Shown here piece by piece: positions 33,410 to 46,010 of a DNA stretch of 64,000 nt. The stretch's first letter is position 1, and every line of letters begins with the position of its first letter. The DNA is from Solirubrobacter sp035555675. Lineage in GTDB: Bacteria > Actinomycetota > Thermoleophilia > Solirubrobacterales > Solirubrobacteraceae. The translations under genes and the position numbers were made by a program. The notes below the pieces were generated by a model. That model had not been told where the DNA came from and ran no database searches. It saw only the letters and a list, made by a program, of their open reading frames with translations. The DNA lies in NCBI GenBank assembly GCA_035555675.1, contig DATMGH010000193.1:1-64000 (forward strand), in the 5' to 3' direction.

Positions 33410-34462
33410 ATGCCGCCCACCAGCGTGCACTTCAACGGGTCGGTCAACCTGCCGGACGCGGAGACGGTGATGCGTGAGATCAGCGTGCGCATCCCGGCCG
33501 GCGTGCGCCGCATGACCGACGGCGAGACCGGGGAGCGCGGGTACTGGATCTCCTACCAGATCGCGAAGTTCCTGGAGATGCCCGAGTTCGAGTCGGTCGC
33601 GGTCGGCCGCGCGTACGAGACCGCGGACGACGCGCCCGACATGGCCCAGCTGCGGCTGGCCGAAGGCGCGTCGGCCGAGGGGATCAGCTGGCCGGACCTC
33701 GGCTACGCCGGGGAGTACGGGAAGTCGTTCGCGCTCTTCGACCGGCTGCAGCGGGAGGGCGTGATCGGCGCCGGGGTGCGGATGCAGGCGCAGTACCCGA
33801 CGCCGCTGGCCTCGATGGCGGGGACGATCGTGCCCGAGGACATGCCGGCGGTCGCGGCCGCGTACGAACGCGCGCTGTTCGCCGACGTGGACAAGCTGGT
33901 GGGGGCGCTGCCGCACGACCGGATCGCCGTGCAGTGGGACGTGGCGGTCGAGTTCGGGCTGCTCGAAGGCGCGATGGGGCCGGGCTCGGCGATGCCGCTG
34001 GACGAGGTCACGCCGGCGCTGCTGCGCTGCGTGGACCGGGTGCCCGCGGACGTGCCCGTCGGCCTGCACCTCTGCTACGGCGACTACGGGCACCAGCACT
34101 TCAAGCAGCCGGAGTCGCTGCGGATGCAGGTCGAGCTGGTCAACGCGATCGTCGCGGGCGCGAGCCGGCCGCTCAGCTGGGCGTCCTTCACCGTGCCGCA
34201 GGGACGCGGGGACGCGGCGTACTTCGCGCCGCTGCGCGACCTGGCCGCGCCGGACACCGAGCTCTACTTCGCGCTCGTGCCCTACCACCCGGCCGACCAG
34301 GCGCCGGGCACGACCGCGGCCCAGATCGAGCACATCGACGCCGCGCTCGGCGGGCGCGAGTGGGGCGTCTGCACGGAGTGCGGCATGGGCCGCGTGGCCG
34401 CGGAGGACGTGCCGACGCTCCTGGACCTCCACCGCGAGCTCCTCGCCCCCGTCCCCGCGTAG
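33410..34462 (+). CDS. MetE/UROD-like TIM-barrel protein
   Basis: 350-residue cytosolic protein. VGLHLCYGDYGHQHF and the C-terminal GVCTECGMGR sit where cobalamin-independent methionine synthase C-terminal domains hold their zinc His/Cys ligands, and the repeated strand-helix order fits a (beta/alpha)8 barrel. It lacks the long N-terminal MetE domain. A good ribosome-binding stretch (GAGGAGAAAGAGG) lies upstream, and TAGCGT at 33374 is a plausible -10 for a leadered transcript. Such stand-alone domains are usually annotated as hypothetical; a methyl-transfer role is inferred only. Confidence 0.6.
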   Translation: MPPTSVHFNGSVNLPDAETVMREISVRIPAGVRRMTDGETGERGYWISYQIAKFLEMPEFESVAVGRAYETADDAPDMAQLRLAEGASAEGISWPDLGYAGEYGKSFALFDRLQREGVIGAGVRMQAQYPTPLASMAGTIVPEDMPAVAAAYERALFADVDKLVGALPHDRIAVQWDVAVEFGLLEGAMGPGSAMPLDEVTPALLRCVDRVPADVPVGLHLCYGDYGHQHFKQPESLRMQVELVNAIVAGASRPLSWASFTVPQGRGDAAYFAPLRDLAAPDTELYFALVPYHPADQAPGTTAAQIEHIDAALGGREWGVCTECGMGRVAAEDVPTLLDLHRELLAPVPA

Positions 34463-34577
34463 GGGGGCGCGCGGGCGCCCGGCGCGCGACGACGCGGGGC
34501 AGGCGCGGCGGCCCGCGGCGGGCGGGCCGCGCGCGGGGCCCGCGGCGGGCGGGCCCGCGCGAGTTGCGCGTGACGCG

Positions 34578-34624
34578 GCGAGTGGTCACTTTCCGGCCGA
34601 TACGGCACATTCGCGACCACTCGC
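34578..34624. repeat. 47-nt hairpin element, copy 2
   Basis: Outer ten-base arms (GCGAGTGGTC / GACCACTCGC) and ACT/CGC internal loop intact; the inner 21 bases keep length but the inner stem has diverged. About 115 bases after the MetE-like gene stop. Confidence 0.85.
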
Positions 34625-34920
34625 CGCCACAAGCGACGAGGCGCGGCAGGGCGAGGCGCCGCAAGGCGAGGCGGGACGAGGCGGGGCGCGATGAGCGCAG
34701 GCGCGCGGCATCGCGGGCCGTGCGACGCGCGCGGGCGGGCCGCGTGACGCGCGCGGGCGGGCCGCGTGACGCGGCAGGGCGAGGCGGGGCGAGGCGGGGC
34801 GAGGCGGGGCGCGATGAGCGCAGGCGCGCGGCATCGCGGGCCGCGCGACGCGCGCGGGCCGCCCCGCGTGACGCGCGCGGGCCGCCCCGCGTGACGCGCG
34901 CGGGCGGGCCGCGTGACGCG
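34625..34920. repeat. Purine-rich low-complexity repeat array
   Basis: Intergenic block of GAGGCG-type repeats. A direct repeat of about 57 bases occurs at 34678 and 34801 (period 123), and a 21-base GCGCGGGCGGGCC-type unit is repeated several times. It is flanked on both sides by the 47-nt hairpin. No gene. Confidence 0.8.
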
Positions 34921-34967
34921 GCGAGTGGTCACTTTCCGGCCGATGCGGCACATTCGCGACCACTCGC
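34921..34967. repeat. 47-nt hairpin element, copy 3
   Basis: Nearly identical to copy 2 (one base different), in the same orientation, 343 bases downstream. About 110 bases before the P-type ATPase gene. Confidence 0.85.
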
Positions 34968-35076
34968 GGCGAGGCGCGGCGACGCCGCGGGAGGCGCGGC
35001 GATCCGCGGTGAAGAGCGCAACGAGATCGGGGGTTTGGGCCGATGTGGCGGGGTGGGGGCGTGCGTAGCGTGAGGC

Positions 35077-37662
35077 GTGGGAGTCGTCATGGAGCCCGCG
35101 CAGAACGTCCCGGAACCGCGCCTCGACGCCATCGAGGCGGCGCCGCCAGAGCGCGTGCTCGCCGAGCTGCACACCGGCGCCGGTGGGCTGTCCTCGCGTG
35201 AGGCCGCGCTGCGGCTGATCGCGGCCGGGCCGAACCAACTCGAGAACCGGGCCGCCCGGACGTGGCCGCGCGAGCTGGCCGCGCAGTTCACGCACCCGCT
35301 CGCGCTGCTGCTCATCGTCGCCGCGGCGCTCGCGTTCGCCGGCGGGATCGCCGTCCTCGGCTGGGCGATCCTCGCGGTGGTCGTCCTCAACGCGGCGCTC
35401 GCGTTCGCGCAGGAGCGCCAGGCGGTCCGCGCCGTGGACGCGCTCAAGGAGTACCTGCCCCCGCGCGCGGACGTCGTGCGCGACGGCCGCGAGCAGGAAG
35501 TCGACGCGCGCGAGCTGGTCCCCGGCGACGTGATGATCCTCCGCGAAGGCCAGCGGATCAGCGCCGACGGCCGCGTGCTCGCGGGCCGTGTGGAGATCGA
35601 CCTCTCCGCGCTCACCGGCGAGTCCGTCCCGGTGGTCCGCGACGCGACCGCGCCCGAGCCGAGCACGCCGGCTCTGGAGGCCTCCGACTTCGTCTTCAGC
35701 GGCGCGACGTGCACCAGCGGCGAGGCCCGCGTGGCCGTGTTCGCGACCGGCATGCAGACGCAGATCGGCCGCGTGGCCGCGCTCTCGTCCGGCATCGAGG
35801 CCGCGCCGAGCCCGCTCCAGCGCGAGGTCAAGCGCGTGGCGTGGCTGATCGCGGCGATCGCGGTCGCCGCCGGCGTCGCGTTCGTCCCGCTCGGCACGCT
35901 CGTCGCCGGGCTCCCGATCGGCGACGCGGTCACGTTCGCGATCGGCCTGCTGGTGGCCAACGTGCCCGAGGGCCTGCTGCCCACGATCACGCTCGCGCTG
36001 GCCGTCGGCGTCCGCCGGCTCGCGCGCGAGGGCGCGCTCGTCAAGCGGCTCAACGCGGTCGAGACGCTCGGGTCGACCACGGTCATCTGCACCGACAAGA
36101 CCGGCACGCTGACCCGCAACCGGATGCGCGCGGTCGAGGCCTGGGGCGACCACGCGGAGCTCGCGACCGTGATGCGCGCGTGCAACGACGCGGTCGACGG
36201 CCACGGCGACCCGACCGAGGTCGCGCTGCGCGACTGGGCCACGGACGCGCCGGCGCCACAACGACTCGCCACGTTCCCCTTCGACCCCCGCCGCCGCCTG
36301 ATGACGACCGTGGACGAGCTGCCCGACGGCCGCTGGATCGACGTCAAAGGCGCGCCCGACGCCCTGCTCGACCGCTGCCCCGACGCCGATCGCCGCCAGA
36401 TCGAAGCCGCCGCCGACCGGCTCGCGGCGCGCGGCCTGCGCGTGCTCGGCGCCGCCCGCCGCCCGCTCACCGGCGCCCCGCCCGAGGATCGCGACGACGC
36501 CGAGCGCGACCTGCGCTTCGTCGGCCTGGTCGGCCTGCTGGACCCGCCGCGCGAGGGCGTCAAAGCCGCGGTCGAGCGCTGCCACCGCGCCGGCCTGCGC
36601 ATCCACGTCGTCACCGGCGACTACGGCCTGACCGCGGCCGAGGTGGCGCGCCGCGTCGGCATCGGCGGCGACGCGCCGCGGGTCGTCACCGGCGCCGAGC
36701 TGGACGCGCTCGGCGAGCCGGAGCTCGACGCGCTGCTCGGCGCGCCCGGCGAGATCGTCTTCTCGCGCGCCTCGCCGGAGGCCAAGCTGCGGATCGCCGA
36801 CGCGCTGCGCTCGCTCGGGCACGTCGTGGCCATGACGGGCGACGGCGTCAACGACGCGCCCGCGCTGCGGCGCGCGGACATCGGCGTCGCGATGGGCGCG
36901 TCCGGCACCGACGTGGCGCGCGAGGCGGCCGCGCTGATCCTGACCGGGGACGACTTCGAGACGATCGTGACCGCGGTGGAAGAGGGCCGCCGCGTCTACC
37001 AGAACATCCGCAAGTTCATCCTCTACATCTTCGCCCACGCGCCGGCCGAGGTGCTGCCGTTCGTGCTGTTCGCCCTCTCCGGCGGCTCGGTCCCGCTGCC
37101 GCTGACCGCGGTGCTGATCCTCGCGGTCGACCTCGGCACCGAGACGCTGCCGGCGCTCGCGCTCGGCCGCGACCCGGCGGAGCCGGGCATCATGGACCGC
37201 CCGCCGCGCGCCCGCACCGCGCGCGTGATCGATCGCGAGCTGCTCGTCCGCGCGTGGGGCGTGCTCGGCGCCGTGACCGCCGTCTGCACGCTGGCCGGGT
37301 TCTTCTTCGTGCTGCTGCGCGCCGGCTGGCGGCCCGGCGACGCGACCGGCGCGGGCGCCCCGCTGCACGATGCCTGGCTGCGCGCCACGACCATGTCCTT
37401 CGCGGCGATCGTCGCCTGCCAGGTCGGCGCGGCGTTCGCGTGCCGCGCCGAGCGGGTGCCGCTCGGCTGGACGTCGAACCCGCTGCTGCTCTACGGCATC
37501 GCGTTCGAGCTGGTGTTCGCCGCCGCGCTGATCTACCTGCCGCCGCTGCAGGAGGTCTTCGGCACGCGCGCGCTCGGGCCGCCCGAGCTGGCGCTGCTCG
37601 CCGTCTTCCCCGTGCTCGTGTGGGGCGTCGACGAGCTGCGCCGCCGCCGGCTACGCGCGTGA
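35077..37662 (+). CDS. P-type cation ATPase, type IIC-like (Na/K-ATPase-like)
   Basis: 861-residue P2 ATPase. N-terminal cation ATPase domain (LSSREAALRLIAAGPNQL), actuator TGES (LSALTGESVPV), phosphorylation site DKTGTLT, nucleotide domain with KGAPDALLDRC, hinge TGDGVNDAPALRRADIGVAMG, and ten helices overall. Ion-site sequences VANVPEGLLPTITLAL (TM4 Glu), HAPAEVLPF (TM5 Glu) and VDLGTETLPALALGRDPAEPGIMDRPPR (TM6 Asp/Glu) closely parallel Na,K/H,K-ATPase alpha subunits. The substrate is probably a mono- or divalent cation; no beta-like subunit is seen. GTG 35077 is preceded at five bases by TAGCGT; ATG 35089 with GGGAG five bases upstream is the alternative start. It overlaps prfB by 12 bases at the 3' end. 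Confidence 0.9.
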   Translation: MGVVMEPAQNVPEPRLDAIEAAPPERVLAELHTGAGGLSSREAALRLIAAGPNQLENRAARTWPRELAAQFTHPLALLLIVAAALAFAGGIAVLGWAILAVVVLNAALAFAQERQAVRAVDALKEYLPPRADVVRDGREQEVDARELVPGDVMILREGQRISADGRVLAGRVEIDLSALTGESVPVVRDATAPEPSTPALEASDFVFSGATCTSGEARVAVFATGMQTQIGRVAALSSGIEAAPSPLQREVKRVAWLIAAIAVAAGVAFVPLGTLVAGLPIGDAVTFAIGLLVANVPEGLLPTITLALAVGVRRLAREGALVKRLNAVETLGSTTVICTDKTGTLTRNRMRAVEAWGDHAELATVMRACNDAVDGHGDPTEVALRDWATDAPAPQRLATFPFDPRRRLMTTVDELPDGRWIDVKGAPDALLDRCPDADRRQIEAAADRLAARGLRVLGAARRPLTGAPPEDRDDAERDLRFVGLVGLLDPPREGVKAAVERCHRAGLRIHVVTGDYGLTAAEVARRVGIGGDAPRVVTGAELDALGEPELDALLGAPGEIVFSRASPEAKLRIADALRSLGHVVAMTGDGVNDAPALRRADIGVAMGASGTDVAREAAALILTGDDFETIVTAVEEGRRVYQNIRKFILYIFAHAPAEVLPFVLFALSGGSVPLPLTAVLILAVDLGTETLPALALGRDPAEPGIMDRPPRARTARVIDRELLVRAWGVLGAVTAVCTLAGFFFVLLRAGWRPGDATGAGAPLHDAWLRATTMSFAAIVACQVGAAFACRAERVPLGWTSNPLLLYGIAFELVFAAALIYLPPLQEVFGTRALGPPELALLAVFPVLVWGVDELRRRRLRA

Positions 37663-38758
37663 CTTCGCGTTGGCCTCCAGCCACGAGCGCACGAACCCGT
37701 CGAGGTCGCCGTCGAGCACGCCGTTGGCGTTGCCGACCTCGAAGTCCGTCCGGTGATCCTTGACCATCGTGTACGGGTGCAGGACGTAGGAGCGGATCTG
37801 CGAACCGAAGTTGACGTCCTGCGCCTCGCCGCGCTCGCGCGCGATCTCCGCCCGCCGCTCGGCCTCCTGGCGCTCGATCAGCTTGGCGCGCAGCATCGCC
37901 ATCGCCGTCGCCCGGTTGGCGGACTGCGAGCGCTCGTTCTGGCACTGCACGACGATCCCGGACGGCTTGTGCGTGATCCGCACCGCGCTGTCGGTCTTGT
38001 TGACGTGCTGGCCGCCCGCGCCGGACGCACGGTAGGTGTCGACCTGCAGGTCGTCGTCCTCGATCTCCACCTCGCCGGCCTCCTCGACCACCGGCGCGAC
38101 CTCGACGCCCGCGAACGACGTCTGGCGGCGGTTGGCGGAGTCGAACGGGGACAGGCGGACGAGCCGGTGCACGCCCTTCTCGGCGCTGTAGAGCCCGTAC
38201 GCGTTATCGCCGGACACCCGGAACGTGGCCGACTTGATGCCGGCCTCCTCCCCTGGGCTGGCCTCCAGCAGCTCGACCTTGAAGCCGCGCCGCTCGGCCC
38301 AGCGCATCTCCATCCGCAGGACCATCTCGGCCCAGTCCTGCGCGTCCGTGCCGCCGGCGCCCGCGTTGACGGTCACCAGGGCGTCGCCCGCGTCGTAGTC
38401 GCCGGTGAACAGGCGCTGCTCCTCGGCGTCGCCGAGCCGCGCCTCGACGGACGCGATCGCCTCCTCGAGCTCCGCCGCGAGATCCGGGTCCTCGTCGGCG
38501 AGCTCGGCCAGACCGTCGAGATCCTCCGCGTCCGCCTGCAGCTTCGTGAACGACTCGAGGCGGCGCTGCGTGCGCGTGTGCTCGGCGCCCACCTTGGCCG
38601 CGGTCTCAGGGTCATCCCAGAAACCGGGCGCGCCCATCGCTTGTTCGAGCGCGCTCAGGCGCTCCTGCATGCCAGCCGGGTCAAAGATAGTCCGAGAGCA
38701 GGGACATCTGCTCACGGATGGCGGCCAGGCGCTGCGGGACGGGCTGATCTGAGGCCAT
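37651..38758 (-). CDS. prfB: Peptide chain release factor 2 with programmed +1 frameshift
   Basis: Class I release factor for UGA/UAA codons. The reading frame opens with ATG at 38758 (25 codons), meets an in-frame TGA at 38683-38681 within TATCTTTGAC, then resumes in the +1 frame (skipping T 38683) to the end at 37651, giving 368 residues. This is the conserved autoregulatory frameshift of prfB. Visible motifs: SGDNAYGLYSAEKGVHRLVR, GGQ in SGAGGQHVNKTDSAVRITH and C-terminal SYVLHPYTMVKDHRT. No strong internal AGGGGG spacing motif is seen before the slip codon. TAGCCT lies eight bases before the ATG. Confidence 0.95.
38681..38689 (-). promoter_or_regulatory. RF2 programmed frameshift site
   Basis: Minus-strand TATCTTTGA: P-site CUU slips to UUU at the UGA stop, so low RF2 favours continuation. 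It is the diagnostic prfB autoregulatory signal. Confidence 0.9.
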
Positions 38759-38813
38759 GGCCGATGAGGCTAGCGTGGTTGACGCACGGCGACCGCGTCC
38801 CTAGCTTGAAGGG

Positions 38814-39209
38814 ATGGTTTCGCTCTGGGCCCTCGGCGGCGCCAGCACGCTCGCGGCGTTCGGCGTCGTCCTGCTGCTGGTCGCGGTCGCGGGCGCGCCG
38901 CCGGAGCGCGGCGCGCGCCACTGGCGCGGCCCCGCCGCGTTCGCGTGCGCGGTCTGCGCGCTCGCCGCCGGCATGCTCGTGGAGCTCGCGCACCCGCTGG
39001 CCGCCCTGAGCGCGGCGGGCGCGACGCTGGTCGCGGGCGCGCTCGTGATCGTCGCGGTGCGCGCGCGGCGGCGCGACGACGGGGACGGCGGCGGCGGCTT
39101 CGGCGGCGCGGATCCGCCGCCCGAGGATCCCGGCGGCGGTGGCGACTGGGAGCGCTTCGAGGCCGCCTTCTGGGCGTACGTGCACGAGCGCGAGCCCGCC
39201 GGCGTCTAA
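38814..39209 (+). CDS. Small two-helix membrane protein
   Basis: 131-residue protein with two or three hydrophobic helices (about 7-27, 43-60, 65-83), a basic stop-transfer VRARRRDD, and a Gly/Pro/Asp-rich tail with a final aromatic helix WERFEAAFWAYVHERE. TAGCTT ends six bases before the ATG. It is divergent from prfB and converges on purU with 15 bases between stops. No family recognised. Confidence 0.55.
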   Translation: MVSLWALGGASTLAAFGVVLLLVAVAGAPPERGARHWRGPAAFACAVCALAAGMLVELAHPLAALSAAGATLVAGALVIVAVRARRRDDGDGGGGFGGADPPPEDPGGGGDWERFEAAFWAYVHEREPAGV

Positions 39210-39224
39210 GAGCCCAGCCGGCGT

Positions 39225-40046
<822 letters not shown>

Positions 40047-40059
40047 GGCCGCCTCAGGC

Positions 40060-42903
<2,844 letters not shown>

Positions 42904-42945
42904 GGGTACCTAGACTAGCGTTCGAGCGCGCCCTGGACGGGGCGT

Positions 42946-43305
42946 TTAGAGCGTGTCTTCGATCGGCACCGGCGAGGTGCGGAAGACCTCGGCGGCGGAC
43001 CTCGACTCGCGGCGGGCGCGGCGCTTCTCGCGGTGCCGCTTGACCTGGCGCTCCATGTTCTCCGCGACCAGGTTGATCGCGTGCTTGGGGTCCTTGGCGA
43101 CCTCCTTGGCGCGCAGCGTGATGCCCTTCAGGTGGAGCGACGCCTCAGCGGCGAGCGGATCTCCCGGCACGTTCTCGTCGGCGATCTCGAGCTCCAGCGT
43201 CGCGAGCTCGGAGACCTGCTTGGCGATCTTGTCGAAACGCCGGTCGACGTACTCCCGCATCTCGTCGGTGACCTGAAGGTTGCGGCCCTTCACCTCGATC
43301 TGCAT
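42946..43305 (-). CDS. hpf: Ribosome hibernation promoting factor (short form)
   Basis: 119-residue S30AE-domain protein: MQIEVKGRNLQVTDEMREYVDRRFDKIAKQ, then a central strand-strand-helix region (LKGITLRAKEVAKDPKHAINLVAENMERQVKRHREKR). It binds the 30S decoding site and silences ribosomes in stationary phase. It lacks the C-terminal dimerisation domain of long HPF, so it is of the short kind, ending in a basic/unstructured tail. A strong AGAGGAG lies four bases before the ATG. TAGGAT about 30 bases upstream is a plausible -10. Confidence 0.9.
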   Translation of the reverse strand: MQIEVKGRNLQVTDEMREYVDRRFDKIAKQVSELATLELEIADENVPGDPLAAEASLHLKGITLRAKEVAKDPKHAINLVAENMERQVKRHREKRRARRESRSAAEVFRTSPVPIEDTL

Positions 43306-43381
43306 GCGACTCCTCTGTCGGGGTCCGTGTTTGTGAATCCTAGCCTCAAGGGTCGACCGTTTACGGCCGAACTAAAGCCTT

Positions 43382-44617
43382 GTGAGCGCCGCTGTGCCCG
43401 TTCCCGTCCCGTCGGACCGCCAGGAGGTGGCGGTCGTCCGGCATCCGATCGCGGACGCACGCAACGTCGTGGTCGGCTACGAGCTGCGTTTCGGGGGATC
43501 GATCGACCTCGGCGACCCCGCGATGGACGCCAAGGCGACGTCGGCGCTGCTGATCGAGGCGTTCGGGGACATCGGGCTCGAGACGCTCGCCGGACGGCAT
43601 CCCGCGTGGGTCACGATCGCGCGGAACTTCCTGGTGGAGATCGGGCCGCCGCCGGTGCGGCCGGACCGCGCGGTGCTGCAGATCAAGGCCTACCAGGCGC
43701 GGCAGGACCTGCTGCAGATCCTGCAGCAGTTGGCGCGCTCGGGCTACACGATCGCGCTGGACGAGTACGACGGGACGCTGATCGACAACGTCGAGGAGCT
43801 GATGTCGCTGTGCTCGATCGTGCGGATCGACGTCTCGCGCGTCGCGCCCGCCGATCTGCAGCGGGTGACGCGGCTGCCGCGACTGCAGGGTGCGCTGCTG
43901 GTGGCGACGTCGGTGGCGGACCACGCGGCGTTCACGCGCTGCCGGGAGCTGGGGTTCACGTACTTCCAGGGCGAGTACTTCGCGCAGCCGCGCACGTTCA
44001 AGCACCGTGGGGTGGCGACCGCGGGGCTGTCGTCTTTGCGGCGGCTCGCGGAGCTGACGGCGGGGGACATCTGCTTCGAGGACCTCGAGCGGATCATCGC
44101 GTCGGACGTCGGTCTGTCCTTGAAGCTGCTGCGGTACGTCAACTCGGCGTTCTTCGCGTTGCCGCGGACGGTGTCGTCGGTGCACGAGGCGCTGAACATG
44201 CTGGGCGTGCGAACGGTCCGGCGCTGGGCGACGGTCATGGTCATCTCCTCGATCCCGGACGTGCCGGACGAGCTCGTCGGGCTCGGGCTGCGGCGGGCGC
44301 ACATGTGCGAGGTCCTGGCCGGGTCGGCGCTGCCGGAGGAGCGGGAGACGCTGTTCACGATCGGGCTGTTCTCGGTCGCCGACGCGCTGCTGGACGCGCC
44401 GATGGCGGACGTCCTGGACTCGCTGCCGTTCACGGAGGAGATCCAGCGGGCGCTGCTGCGGCGGGAAGGGCCGAAGGGCGAGCTGCTGGCCGCGGTCGCG
44501 GCGTACGAGCGGGGCGAGTTCCCGACGCTGCCGACGACCGAGTCCTCCCCCTCGCTCGCGGGCGCCTACCGCTCCGCGCTGGCGTGGGCGGACGAGGCGT
44601 CGCGCGCGGTCGCCTGA
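43382..44617 (+). CDS. HDOD-domain protein with degenerate EAL domain
   Basis: 411-residue signalling protein in YuxH/HDOD layout. Residues about 20-205 resemble an EAL phosphodiesterase domain (ADARNVVVGYELRFGG, then VTIARNFLV, ALDEYDG, VRIDVSRV, FTYFQGEYFAQP), but the catalytic EAL/Glu-Asp set is incomplete (YELRF for the EALLR of active enzymes), so c-di-GMP hydrolysis is unlikely. Residues about 210-400 form the HDOD domain (LSLKLLRYVNSAFF, TVSSVHEALNMLGVRTVRRWA), which lacks the HD metal pair. It sits divergent to hpf, between hpf and comF, and probably relays a signal in stress or competence control. Confidence 0.75.
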   Translation: MSAAVPVPVPSDRQEVAVVRHPIADARNVVVGYELRFGGSIDLGDPAMDAKATSALLIEAFGDIGLETLAGRHPAWVTIARNFLVEIGPPPVRPDRAVLQIKAYQARQDLLQILQQLARSGYTIALDEYDGTLIDNVEELMSLCSIVRIDVSRVAPADLQRVTRLPRLQGALLVATSVADHAAFTRCRELGFTYFQGEYFAQPRTFKHRGVATAGLSSLRRLAELTAGDICFEDLERIIASDVGLSLKLLRYVNSAFFALPRTVSSVHEALNMLGVRTVRRWATVMVISSIPDVPDELVGLGLRRAHMCEVLAGSALPEERETLFTIGLFSVADALLDAPMADVLDSLPFTEEIQRALLRREGPKGELLAAVAAYERGEFPTLPTTESSPSLAGAYRSALAWADEASRAVA

Positions 44618-44733
44618 GACGCGCGGCGCTGCGTCGCGCCGGGCGGGCGGGTCTTGCCGCCGCGTTGGCGCGGCGCGACCACGCCGCGCGGGTCTCGCCG
44701 CCGCGCGTCACACCGCGGGCGCGGTCGTGCGCG

Positions 44734-44780
44734 GCGAGTGGTCACTTTCTGGCGCTATCCGCCGAAAACTCGCCTCTCGC
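44734..44780. repeat. 47-nt hairpin element, copy 4 (diverged)
   Basis: Left arm GCGAGTGGTC and ACT internal-loop triplet intact; the right arm has decayed (CGCCTCTCGC). It lies between the convergent HDOD and comF genes, 40 bases before the comF stop. Confidence 0.7.
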
Positions 44781-44819
44781 CGCGTCGAACGGCCGGGTGC
44801 GGCACCTCGTGGCCGCGGT

Positions 44820-45497
44820 TCAGAGCGTGCGGGCGTAGCTGACGGCGGCCACGACGGTGACGCCGTGGGCCGCGAGGGTGCGAGCGCAGGCGTCGAAGGT
44901 CGCGCCGGTGGTGTGGACGTCATCGATGAGCAGCACGTGCGGGGGCGGTGAGCCGCGGACGCGGAGCTGCAGGCGGCCAGGAGCGCGGCGCTCGCGGCGG
45001 GTCGACGCCGACTGGCGCCGTGAGCGGTCGGTGCGCATGAGGCAGTCCGCGAGCGGACGGTCGAGCCGGCGAGCGAGGGCGGCGGTCAGCAGGCGCGCGG
45101 GATCGAACCCGCGGGCGCGGCGACGCGACCGCTGCGCCGGGACGGGCACCAGCGCCGCGTCCGGCGCGCGCAGCTCGAGCGGCAGGTTCGCCGCGATGTG
45201 CGCCGCCATCACGTCGGCGACGGTCGGCGAGCCGCGGATCTTCAGGCCGCGCACGAGATCCCGCGCCACGCTCTCGTAGGCGAGCGGCGCCCACGCGCGC
45301 GGGAACGCCGCGCGCGCCGCGGGGCAGCGCCGTCCGGGGTGCAGCGGCAGCGCGCAGCGCGGGCAGCAGGCGCCCAGCCAGGGCAGCGCACGCGCGCAGT
45401 GCACGCATAGCCGCTCCGCCGTGGCGGTGAGCGCGCGCCCGCACGCGGCGCAGCCGGGCGGCGCGAACAGGGCGATGAGTTCCGCGAGCACGGACAT
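44820..45497 (-). CDS. comF: ComF-family phosphoribosyltransferase-like protein
   Basis: 225-residue protein: N-terminal zinc region (CAACG, CVHC, CCPRC, RRCP) followed by a phosphoribosyltransferase fold with SVARDLVRGLKIRG and the PRPP motif VLLIDDVHTTGATFD (about residues 183-197). ComF proteins help process DNA during natural transformation and act in replication restart in related bacteria. ATG 45497 (MSVLAEL) is used; a GTG three bases upstream is possible. On the minus strand with hpf, secA and prfB, a conserved linkage; the HDOD gene interrupts it on the other strand. Confidence 0.85.
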   Translation of the reverse strand: MSVLAELIALFAPPGCAACGRALTATAERLCVHCARALPWLGACCPRCALPLHPGRRCPAARAAFPRAWAPLAYESVARDLVRGLKIRGSPTVADVMAAHIAANLPLELRAPDAALVPVPAQRSRRRARGFDPARLLTAALARRLDRPLADCLMRTDRSRRQSASTRRERRAPGRLQLRVRGSPPPHVLLIDDVHTTGATFDACARTLAAHGVTVVAAVSYARTL

Positions 45498-46010
45498 CAC
45501 GTGATCGGCGGCGCGCGCATCACGCGAGCAGCGCCGGCGCGGGGACGAGGGCAACGATGACGGGCATCACGGACGCGCGAGCGCGCGGCGACAGCGAGAC
45601 CGAGGCGCGGCGAGGCGAGGTCGGGCGGGGCGAGGCCGGCGAGACGACGCGGCAAGGCGATGACCGTGCGGCGAGACGCGGCGCGGCGTGTCGCGCGTGG
45701 CGCGGCGCGGCGAGGTCGGGCGAGGCCGGCGAGGCAACGACGCGGCAAGGCGATGACCGTGCGGCGTGTCGCGCGCGGTGCAGCGTGGCGCGGCGGGCGA
45801 GGCCGGCGAGGCGACGACCGGCGCGGCGTGTCGCGGCGGGGCGAGGCGCGGCGGGGCGAGGCGCGGCGCGGCGCGGTGAGGCGCGGTGAGGCGAGGCGCG
45901 GTGTACGTCGCGCGGACGGTGCTGGGCGGGAAATCGGGGGCACGCGGCGCATGGTCGCGAGCGAGCTGTGGAGTGTCAGCACCGGATCGTCACAATTGCG
46001 CGGAGTGTCT
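45498..46010. repeat. GAGGC-type low-complexity intergenic array
   Basis: About 510 bases without a convincing gene. Between about 45590 and 45905 it is a run of related GCGAGGC units; a direct repeat of about 30 bases occurs at 45644 and 45737 (period 93). Several frames stay open here only because the sequence is repetitive. The last 100 bases hold the ctaG promoter region. Confidence 0.7.

Noticed and set aside
34625..34920. Coding region encoded in the GAGGCG array
   Set aside because: Open frames are Arg/Ala/Gly repeats in all phases and change with repeat number; no conserved start signal.
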